A DNA stretch of 64,000 nt, taken from assembly GCA_005656395.1 (NCBI GenBank), contig SRSI01000071.1, positions 496,001-560,000 of the forward strand, written 5' to 3'. A program made the translations under genes and the position numbers. Within the stretch, counting starts at the first letter, position 1; the number at the start of each line of letters is the position of its first letter. Below, piece by piece: positions 49,187 to 58,699 of the stretch. This DNA is from Strongyloides papillosus (Eukaryota > Nematoda > Chromadorea > Rhabditida > Strongyloididae). Below the pieces are notes generated by a model, which saw only the letters and a list, made by a program, of their open reading frames with translations, was not told where the DNA came from and searched no databases.

Positions 49187-50161
49187 TTAAACTAATCTAA
49201 CAACTTTAGCGTCGACCTTATCTTTCTTTTCAGAGCATCTAAAGAACTTTCTCATTCCATGTTTAGTTCGTTACTAAAAATTCAGTTTTAGTGCATAAAA
49301 AGGAAACAACAAATAATTTTTTCTTACCTTGTAAATATAAGAAAATAAAAATCTCCAATAGATGTTAAATCAAATGCCAAATTATAGAGAAAAATACACA
49401 GATAAAAAAGTAATTTACTTTGATAATGTGCATCTATAAGTCTGCATACAAAAAAAGCTTCAGCAAATATTAAACTTATGAAAATAAAAATTGAATTTGC
49501 AATATAAATTGAATCTTTTTTGTATTTATTACCGGTCTCTCTACGTTCCATTAATTTAAATATCGCCAATATATTGAAAATACATATTGCAATAGAAATA
49601 ATTCCAAATAAAAATATTGAATAAAAGATTTGATAATATATTACTTTTTCATTTTTATAGTACGGAACAAATAAACCAACTAAATCAAATTTTTTGTAAG
49701 ATGGCTGGAAAGGAATATTTCCAATTCCAATTAGGAATGATAATAAAATAAAAAGTATGAGCATTTTATAAATGTGTGAAATTGGAAAAAAACACTTATT
49801 TGTTGTAGGGTACTTAAAAACTATATATCAATTTATACTTATTAAAAGAGTTACCAAAAGCATAAAAGTAGCATGTTGAGCTGCTAAAATATGATAAAGT
49901 GTTGCCATCCAATCATTTTTTTCGAAAAATTTGGTAAAATATCCTTCTCTAGGTAATTTATATAATATCATGTCTGTTATAATATAGTTAATATCATTAA
50001 TCAAGTTAAAAACAGTTACCAAATAAAATTGTTTGTTGAAATAAACATTTCTCTTCACAAGCTCTCTAAATATAACATATATTGATATGATCATCAAAAT
50101 AGTGGTTGGTATTTTATAAATAATTTGAATAATTTCAAAAACAAAAAGTACACACAATCAT
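49187..50161 (-). pseudogene. Srv-like chemosensory 7TM receptor, broken
   Basis: Nematode serpentine-receptor relative, probably class Srv, on the minus strand. The main exon runs from about 50161 to 49328, the tail exon from 49273 to 49187. TM segments are visible through both halves (IYKIPTTILMIISIYVIF; YYQIFYSIFLFGIISIAIC). Three problems occur. The only nearby upstream ATG (50161) is one base out of frame. A TGA at 49830-49828 interrupts the frame right after LLISIN, where an Arg codon is expected before Tyr; the frame is open on both sides of it. The tail exon after acceptor TTTTTAG reads in phase only to an early stop unless one A is added in CTAAAC, after which a basic tail (HGMRKFFRCSEKKDK) follows. 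It is likely a recent pseudogene, typical of chemoreceptor turnover, though base errors could contribute. Confidence 0.65.
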
Positions 50162-51736
50162 TCTTAAGTATTGCTTCAACGTTTAACTCTAGTAAAATAT
50201 TCCTTAAGGAATCTTAAAAATTACATGTATCAAGATTATTGTTTTTAATTACTTAACAAAATTACTATTATAACTTGTATACTACTACAATAGTATAAGA
50301 ATATTCTACAATTTAAAAGTATTTGAACGTTGATTACATTTGTAAATTCTATTTATTTAAATAAATAGTTATTCATTTAACCGTTTTCTGTTTAAAAAAC
50401 TTTAACTTTCATTAAAACGTATTAATTTATAACAATTTTTATATAATTATTAATACTTTATTTTTAGTTTGACAGAAATTAGTTGACTTTTACAATGTTA
50501 TTTTTGGAAACAAATGTCACAAAATACGACTTTAAAAATACTAATAAATTAATTAGTAACTCAAAAATTGGAAAAAGAAATTCTTTCGAAATAAATACGT
50601 TGATGATATGTACCTGACAAATTGATATGGTTATTTTTTCTTAAAAGATAGAGTACATTAAAACTTAGATGATAAATGTTGTTGAATAAAAATAGAGATT
50701 TATAATGGATAAATAATATGTTTGTTATGCTTTCAAAGTAATTATCTTTAATTTATTAATAATACATTTTAATTTTTTTACTCGGTAAGAAAATATTAGA
50801 AATGTAATAAATTTTTAAATGTTTTTCTTGAACTTTAAGTAGATGTGTTTGTACTTTGAAAACAGTTGTACTAAATATTAAATTTGTAATAATATATTCG
50901 CGTATGTTATATTATAAGCAAGTTTATTAAAAAGAAAATAAAGTTATTGTAGATAATCATAAAACAATAATTACTCGTCTTATATTAAATCATTATCAAC
51001 GAGTATAAATATAATGATAACATTGTGAGAAATAAAGATTCTGACAACTATGAAAATCTTATTTTTAATAATCAATTACGTGCCGAAATTTTGGTGGCAA
51101 ATACGAATGATAGAAACAGAAAAAAAACCAAAAGGCACTCATACAAAGGAGGATTTCGTTAGTTAATGAGTGAAATTTCCTTAGCTGGAAAACTTTAGAA
51201 GTAAATCGAAAATAAAAAAGTATAATATAAATTCATGGGATTCTGTGACTTATTTTGTGGAATATAACCTCGTTTTCAAAAAATATTAAAATTAGACAAA
51301 ACTTTTTTTAATTTTCCTAGTTTTTCTGTCATGTTTAAAAACATTTATTACGTGTAAAATAGTTACTTTATGGCATATTGGTATATAAAGAAAAGTATTT
51401 GACTGAACGGTTAGTAATAATAAACCTAATACCAAGGTAAGTTATTAAGCTATTAATTATTATTGTATGTTTTATAGGACTCGGTTAATCAAATAAATTA
51501 TTTTTTTGGATACTAATTTAACAAGTTCTCACGATTTTAATATTATATTTATTGAACTGATAATGAATTCTGATATAAAACTCATTTTCTTTTGATTTGA
51601 ATGAATTTAAAAAAATCTGAGTAAACCTTTTGAAGATGCAATAGAATTATATGATTCATCCATTCGTGTTGACCTATATTGGTAAAAAATCTAGAATGAC
51701 AAATTACTATTTATTTATTAACATAAATGAATCTGC
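50162..51736. other. Intergenic; no gene seen
   Basis: About 1.6 kb AT-rich DNA between two minus-strand loci. No coding or RNA features recognised. Confidence 0.5.
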
Positions 51737-53390
51737 TTAATCCTTTTTCTCTTTTTTAAAAAAGTACTTAGAACCAACTTTAGATATTATTTTGATAAGA
51801 ATATAAATAAGAAGAAAGCAAGCAGATATGAATGGAATAGTAATATCAAGATTATAATATTCTATCACTCCCATATTTTTTGAGCCTAAATCTAGTCTTG
51901 GCAATTGTCCATATTTGCAAGCGAATTCAACATGTTTTAATAATAATTCTTCCGATGATATAGGTCTGTTTTGTAACATTTCCGCTGTAATGATTGAATT
52001 AATTTTATATTTCTTGTTATTTAAAACTTCAAAAATCTTTTTACTAAGTTTTTTAGAATCTCTAAGAATCTCTTTCTCAATGGCTAGCCCTATTTCCAAT
52101 CTTTCAAGGAGCTTGCCATTCCTCCTTTGATCACCTAAAAATGTAATATTATAAAAAAATTAACAATGTTACCAAACAATGGAATTGCTAGTGCAGGAAC
52201 TTTACTAAATGCGGCTTCTGTTGTACTTCCCATTCCTCCATGTGTAATAAAAAGTGTCAATCGTTCATCGTTTAATAAGTCATTTTGTGGAACCCATTTA
52301 CTTAGCACTAAATTTTCAATGCCAGAACCGTGACCATCTTCAGGCGTTTCATATTTCCAAATAAATGTAATATCAGGAAAACTTTGTATTGTCCTCAATA
52401 TTTCATCTTTCATTTCTTGATCTATATATGTACTTTTAGCTACTGAACCAAAAGATATCAAAATGGTTTTATTTCTTCTATTTAATATTTCATTAAATTC
52501 TTTACAAAGAGGTTTAGGTTTTGGAATACCTATACCTGATATTTCAATCATTTTTGGAGTCTTAGGTGTTGGAATATCTAATAAAGGATTTGTATTTATC
52601 AAAAAAAAAAGATGCATTTGTCATTATTTTGTAAGAATTATAAAATCCAGCACCAAATTTTTCTTCAAAAACATCTTCTAACATTGCATATCTTGAAAAC
52701 CAGCCTGAAAAATAAGTCATATACAAGTAGGTCTTAAGATTTATTGCCCTCTCTTTGTACGACATTTTATCAGTAAATCCTAAAACTGCAGAGGGGACAT
52801 AAGAAGTAGGAAATGGTATACCAAACATTGGATAAAATGGATCAAAGATAGTTGAAGATGTTGTGACAATGGTAGCTTCTATTTCCCAATGTTTAAAAAG
52901 ACCGAACATGTAATGGTGCATAGTTTCAGCAATAGCAACATCAAATTTTTGTTTTTTTAGGAAATGTTCTAATTTTTTGTCATTTATTATTGATATTGCT
53001 TGATTTCTAACTGCTTCAACGAATGCCATTAAGAACTAAAACTACTTATATATTAGGATAACTAAATATTACATACTTTCCTTGGCCCAAATATATTTTT
53101 TTGCGTATTCCAGACGTATTTTACAATTGTCGGGTTATTTGCCATTTTAATCATATTCGGATGAGGATCAGTATAGTAAATTTTATCATGTACATAGTAT
53201 GGATCTTTTAATGTATCATCGATGTTTGATGATATAACTGTTACTTCATGGCCTGCACTTCTAGAATCTTTGTAATTTGGCTCATAAAAGTTACATGAGA
53301 ATGTCCAAATTTCGGATTAAATAATAATATTTTATATCCATTGGAACATAAGAAAGAGAAAGAAAACACAATCAATTGAAAGCAATGCAT
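51737..53390 (-). pseudogene. UDP-glucuronosyltransferase copy 3 with two single-base frame breaks
   Basis: Third UGT, inverted relative to the other two. Minus-strand exons: 53390-53077 (314 nt; 315 in the paralog), 53035-52173 (863 nt; 862 in the paralog), 52134-51737 (398 nt, same). The length differences pinpoint two indels. One base is missing in exon 1 near 53266 (CTAGAAGTGC where another A restores GHEVTV). One T is extra in a T10 run at 52601-52610, just before the segment NTNPLLDIPTPKTPKM. Otherwise the gene has everything: signal peptide, GHSH, NDERLTLFITHGG (with the Glu that is a stop in copy 2), a C-terminal helix and a KKEKKD tail. Both indels are in or beside A/T runs, so read support decides whether this is a working gene. 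Confidence 0.8.
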
Positions 53391-53778
53391 TTTTTATTTT
53401 AATAATATAAAATCAACCATCCTTTTATAATGATTCTTATCAAAGATATATTAATCATAATACAAAAATAAATAATTTCAATGATAGGAAATTTGAATTC
53501 TATAAAAAACTAAACAGATTTCAAAATATTTCATCTCAGCTGTTGATGTTTTTCAAATATCATATAATATATCAAAAAATAACAACTAATATTTTTATTA
53601 TTAATAAACTGAACGTTCATTTTGTTTAGCTCAGTTTTCTTCATGAACGTTAATATACATTTATTATTATAATAATCATTACAATATGTTCGATAATCGA
53701 TAACAATTATAAAAATAAATATTTAAATTTCATTAATATGCTTTAAAAAAATTATTCTTTTTTCAAATCATAATTTAA
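53391..53778. other. Spacer between divergently spaced minus-strand genes
   Basis: About 390 bp. It contains an AACGTTCAT...ATGAACGTT inverted repeat around 53613-53651 and the 3' flank of the SOD-like gene. Confidence 0.4.
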
Positions 53779-54330
53779 TTAACCAGACGGACGTCTTCGT
53801 CTTCCAGAAGGGGTAATTAAGCAGCAAGCAATTCTAGCTCCAGAATTACCTACAGTAAGAGAGCCTTGATTATTAAATCTTCCTAAGTCATCAACATTTT
53901 GGTGGACAATTATTGTTCTTCTAAGCAAATTTGTAGTACCACGAAAACGCAATCCTCTTGCTATTTTATTAATTACTGTCACTCCATTTTGACGAGTTAT
54001 GATATTTCCAAGATCACCTTCATGGCGAATAGGAGTTCTTAAACCACCATGATTCATATTTCTAAGATTTAAATGAGCTCCAGCAGCTATGCAACCATTA
54101 GCTAAACTAAAATTTTCATGAATATGGAAACCATGTGGGCCAGGAGGTAATCCTCCAAGTCTCCCCCTAATTCTCATTCTTCCACGTCTAAGTCTGATAA
54201 GTGTTAATGTTCCAATATTTTGTGTAGGGACTGCTCCAGCCACAGTTACCAGTCTCATTGTACATCGTGCTCGTCTAATACCTAGCGATAAAGCTGGTAG
54301 AATCAAAATCAAAAATTTTAAAAATAACAT
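53779..54330 (-). CDS. Secreted, arginine-rich Cu/Zn superoxide dismutase-like protein
   Basis: Single-exon gene, 183 residues, starting at the ATG at 54330. A signal peptide (MLFLKFLILILPALSLG) sends it outside the cell. All metal ligands of Cu/Zn SOD can be placed: the HGFHIHE pair (His69, His71), His86 (AGAH), His94 (NHGG), His103 (RHEGDLGN), Asp106 and His143 (IIVHQN). The active-site Arg is Arg166 (NSGARIACC), and the structural disulfide pair is Cys80 and Cys169 (or 170). So dismutase chemistry is plausible. What is odd is the charge: I count 26 Arg and 2 Lys against 3 Asp and 2 Glu. Arg clusters occur at 46-57 and at the C-terminus (GRRRRPSG), like a heparin- or nucleic-acid-binding tail. 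The acidic residues of the substrate-guiding loop after DDLG are replaced (RFNNQG). C. elegans SOD-4 is the nearest known type, but this copy is strongly diverged. Confidence 0.85.
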   Translation of the reverse strand: MLFLKFLILILPALSLGIRRARCTMRLVTVAGAVPTQNIGTLTLIRLRRGRMRIRGRLGGLPPGPHGFHIHENFSLANGCIAAGAHLNLRNMNHGGLRTPIRHEGDLGNIITRQNGVTVINKIARGLRFRGTTNLLRRTIIVHQNVDDLGRFNNQGSLTVGNSGARIACCLITPSGRRRRPSG

Positions 54331-57101
54331 TGTTGTAAAATACAAGGTCAATGTGAAATACTGCTTTAAGTTCAACCTTTAAATAGTCATTTTATAGTGA
54401 AAGTAATGTAAACATTTTAATTCCTATTTTTATCTAACCGGAGCCAATTTAATAAGAATGAATAATGCCTATATTCATTACTACTTTTTTCACGGTATTC
54501 AAAAAATTTAAAATTTATTGGAAAACATTAATGTGTCGTCTTTTACAGTTATTTCTTATTTTAATTGTAATTAAATTAAACACAGTCGTTAATTAGTTTA
54601 TGAAATTATTTAAAATTTATAAAATAAAAAGAAACTGCACTTTATATCCTTTAGTTAGTGTTGCAATAAGCTTTTATTCTCCATAATTATAAAAAAATTG
54701 ATGAGGAACAGATAGTGAAATCGTTTGCAATTGATACGAATTATTTTAAAAGACAATTTATTTCTAATAATTTAATCTTAATATTAAATCCTAAAAAATG
54801 ACCAATAATTAAATATTAAAAATCCTCCACATATTAAGAAGTTCCCAAAGTAATGTTTTACACGTTTCAAGGAAAAAATAAAAAAATTTTTCTTAACTCG
54901 ATTATATTCTAACATTGATATTCATGACATAATTTATTTAATCTTAGTTTGCTGTTATTTATATTTTTAGTACAATAATCAAAGAAAAATATCAAAACTG
55001 GTGAAAAATTGACACTCGGAATTTAACCTAAATAATAACTATTTTTTGTTAGATTGTTGATTTATAAACTATTTTACAACTTAATATGACACATTCCTAA
55101 TTTTATTTATTAAAGGAATTATTTTTTTTCATGTAATATGATCTTGTACATCATATTATCTCTATAAAAGTAATTCGGCAAAGTAATTAAGTAGTGTTTT
55201 TGATAAACAAAAAAAATACTGACAATAATTTATACCTTTTCAAAAATTTGATAAATACACCTTTATAAATTACAATTAAATACTATTGAATAATATTAGA
55301 TTAGTAACACACAAAAGATTTTTTCCTCATTTTAAGGACAATTTTTATCAAAAAAAAGACCATTTCTATCAAATTAAGGACCATTTTAAAATTATATTTA
55401 AATTTTATGGTAATTTTATTTTTTTTAGTTTTAATAAAGTTTTTTTAATATTTTATAATTTATTACACATAAACAGTTCTTCCATTAAAACTGCACTATT
55501 TTATTCATCCCTTGACCACTTTGTCATTTATTATGCCATTAAAATGAAAAAGAAATTATCACAAATATTAATTAAATAATCTAGTAAAGCAAACAATATA
55601 GAAAAATAAATAAATTCGTCAAAGCAAAAACTTAATTTGGAAAAAAAATTGTAAAGCATCACTTAACTACTAGTAAAATATGGTAAAAATAAATTACCAA
55701 GCATGTCAGAAAAAATTTTTTATTTTCTACTAAGCATTAAATAACGTGAAAATGATATTAAATGTTTAAATAATTTCTATAATCTTCAAAAAGTTTTATA
55801 ATAGACTAAAAGATCATTTTTTACAATTAAAAAAATTTTAGACGTTTGTAAAAAACACTAGAATAAATTAGTTCGAAACATATTCAATTTTTAATTTAAG
55901 ATAGTTTTGACACAATAAAATATAAATTTTTAGTTTAATGTTATCAAGATTAATGCTTTATAATTCAACACGGATATTACATAATTATCATTATTAAGTT
56001 GATATTTCAATATTTTGTACCTTTTTATATAATAAAATATTATTATAATATGTTTTTTTTAGTTCGAATCAAAATAATTAGATAAAAAAACTTTATTAAA
56101 TAATATTTAATGCAAAAAAATAATTAAATGGTAAAAAATTTAATAGTATTATTCAAATTTAATAAATTAGTCCGAAAAATGATGGAGTGGTCTTTCTTCT
56201 GATAGAGTGGTCCTTATTTTGATAATTGGTCCTCGTATTGAAGAAAAAATCATTTGTGTGAAAAGAATACTGAATAAAATTAACAAAAATTTATCATTTA
56301 TTTTATAAATGAACTTCATTAGTAAAAACATAATACATCTGAAGTAGACACGTATGTCAATGATGCACAAATTTATCAATGTCTAAAAATAGAATTCAAA
56401 TACTCAAAGAATCATCAAATTTTTTGAAAAATTTTTCAAAAGATTTTTCAAATGATTTTTGACCTGGAAAACCTACTTTTCTTCACAAATATGTTGAATA
56501 CAAATCTGACGTTTGTGGAGAATGAATCGAAATTACGCATCTTTACTTCGTTCAACCCATGAACAAAATTCATTTATCTCATACTTTTTATATATTTCAA
56601 TTGATCTTTCGTCTATTTTGACAAAGCTCCTACCCTTGCATCAAAAATTACATATTTATTTTATTTATTTCATTGTTTAACAAGGTTGTTTTTTAAAAAA
56701 CAAAAACAACACCCAAAAATATTTTGAAGTATCATAATTGAAAGCATTATACTGTAATCATGGTAATCATTACTTACTAATATTTACTTTTTTTAAAAAA
56801 AACATAATAATCATTGAGAAGATGATAAAAGTGTTTACAAATTATATAATAATATAAAAAATGAAGTTATGAATAAAATATACATGTAAATGTTGCCAGA
56901 TGCTAAATTTTGTGTATGGTAAGTAAAAATTATTGAATAATGGAAGAAAAATTGTACTACCCGCTGTACTATTTTGGAACATATTTCCATTTAAAAGAAT
57001 TTCCTTATCCTTAATATCTTTTGATTACAGAGTTAATATTAATTGTTATTTTGTAATTATAAAATAACAATATTTCTTTATCAATAGGTTTTTTATATTC
57101 T
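54331..57101. other. 2.8-kb intergenic stretch containing a candidate TIR element
   Basis: No coding region supported. Open frames 55286-55579 and 56167-56379 overlap the arms of an inverted repeat and look compositional. See the separate repeat entry. Confidence 0.5.
55318..56251. mobile_element. Candidate non-autonomous transposon with diverged terminal inverted repeats
   Basis: The left end (about 55318-55390) begins GATTTTTTCC and carries AAGGACAATT, AAGACCATTT and AAGGACCATTT units separated by TATCAAA. The reverse complement of the right end (56251 back to about 56180) begins GATTTTTTCTTC and carries the same AGGACCA...TATCAAA...AAGACCA series. Identity is roughly 70% by eye and the outer ends match, so this fits an old MITE of about 930 bp with subterminal repeats. 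No target duplication was identified. Confidence 0.45.
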
Positions 57102-58629
57102 CTACAAAGCTGTGACTTCTTCCTCATCATTATACAATGAGTCATCCTCATCAACCATTATTGTTTTTATTAGTAGTTTATCTTTCTTCGTTGATGTTTT
57201 ATTGGGACATTTATGACATGAACTACTTGCACTAATACTTGATGATGGTGAATGCATAACAGATGATGATCCTAATGATGTTCTAGTTGTAGAACTTTCA
57301 TCAACACCAGAGCTACCAGAAGGTGAACCATCGTATAAATCATTTGAATTAGTTGCTAACATACTATTTGTCTTAAGATGCACATCCTCACTACTATTAC
57401 TGCAAACATCTGACAAATTATCATTTTCCTTTCTATTATCATCCATACCATCAGCTGATTTGATATCATTTAATATAGCCTCTAATAATTCTTGGTGTGT
57501 CAATGATTCCACAGCAGCCATATCCATTTTTGTTTTGAAGGGACACGTTGGTTCCGCTTCCATATTTTTATTAAATTCACTCAAAAATTCATGTTCAATT
57601 GCTTGGAAAACATTAAATCTCTCATCCTGATCATAATTAAGCAAATTTTGTATCAAATCAAGTGCATTCTCATTATATCTATCACCCATTGTAATAATAT
57701 CACTCCAATTCCACGGTTCTACATCTCCAAAACTTTCAATAAGTCTTTTTGTTCTTTCACATTTTATATCACTAACAACATTCAATGATGGTGACCCAAG
57801 TCTTGTTATAAGGACCTTAATTTGATTACTAACACTCCTTCCAGGAAATAATTCTCTTCTCAGTATCATTTCACCCAAAATACACCCTACAGCCCACATA
57901 TCAACGGCAACAGAATGTTCTTGACATACAAATAGTAATTCAGGAGCACGATATGGTAAAGTAGCAACATGTTGTGTCATATAAAAACAATACTCATCAG
58001 CATCATCATAATACTCTGATAATGACAATTTCGCCATCCCAAAATCAGCTATTCTAAGATGGCAATCTGAATTAACTAAAAGATTCGATGGTTTTAAATC
58101 ACGATGTGATATTCCTGCGGCATGTAAAAATCTTAAACCTTTAAGTAATTGAAATAAGAAGTATGAAATCAACTCCCAATCTAATGGTTCTATTGAACCA
58201 TGAATAACATGATGAAGACTTCCTTCCATTAAATCCATCACCAAAAATACATTAACACCCAAAGAACCCTTTGTTCTGAAGATATCCTTCAAAAGAACAA
58301 TATTATCATGTTCAATGTATCTTAAACACCTTATTTCTCTTAATGTACGCCTAGCTAATGTAGGGGTTGCTGAAGCATGTCCAATTTTCTTTATTGCAAT
58401 CTTAACAAAAATAATATTAAGAAAATAACAAAAAAATTACCTTATCATTATTTCGACTATCTGATGCTTCACAAACAATTCCAAAAGCTCCCTGGCCAAT
58501 GTTTCTTTCAGGGGTATAAAAATTATTATAGTCACCAAAATCAAAGTCAAATTTAAGTTGACGACGTGATAAATTATCCAATATTCTATTAAAAGCTGGT
58601 TGATTAGTGGTAGTTGTAGTGGTTGTCAT
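57102..58629 (-). CDS. MAP kinase, ERK5/SMA-5-like, with T-Q-H activation motif
   Basis: Ser/Thr protein kinase of 495 residues. Exons 58629-58441 and 58400-57102 join in phase across a 38-nt intron. An N-terminal run of seven Thr precedes the kinase domain. Visible elements: glycine loop GQGAFG (45-50), catalytic Lys67 in AIKKI, HRDLKPSN (Asp164), DFG (Asp182), the activation segment, APE (215-217), and the CMGC pattern AVDMWAVGCILGEM. DFGMAK and the MT.xVAT wording are closest to ERK5/MAPK7 and nematode SMA-5/MPK-2. The dual-phosphorylation motif reads Thr205-Gln-His207 instead of T-x-Y, and the next residues are VATLPYRAPE instead of VATRWYRAPE. The tail after about residue 370 is Ser/Asp-rich and acidic (DEDDSLYNDEEEV). 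A splice acceptor (ATATTTAG, ending 58649) lies 19 nt before the ATG. Confidence 0.85.
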
Positions 58630-58648
58630 GATAATTCATTTAATATAA

Positions 58649-58660
58649 CTAAATATTTTT
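58649..58660 (-). other. Putative spliced-leader acceptor of the MAP kinase gene
   Basis: The minus strand reads AAAAATATTTAG ending at 58649; the ATG is at 58629. T-rich content is moderate, so this is weaker than the other sites. Confidence 0.35.
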
Positions 58661-58691
58661 ACTTTTTATAGTTAAATAATTATATATATTT

Positions 58692-58699
58692 TGACGTCA
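58692..58699. promoter_or_regulatory. CRE-like palindrome TGACGTCA upstream of the MAP kinase gene
   Basis: A perfect TGACGTCA, the bZIP/CREB-ATF consensus, lies 63 bp upstream of the ATG. A full 8-bp match containing CG is rare in DNA this AT-rich, but functional use is inference. Confidence 0.35.

Noticed and set aside
54331..54375. 15-codon N-terminal extension of the SOD-like gene
   Set aside because: It would start at TTG; the ATG at 54330 begins a standard signal peptide.
55286..55579. 97-codon open frame
   Set aside because: Lies over the left arm of an inverted repeat and encodes repetitive HFYQIKDHF-like units produced by that repeat.
56061..56090. AGTTCGAATC resembling a tRNA T-loop
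   Set aside because: No acceptor, D or anticodon stem can be formed around it; no tRNA was found in the window.
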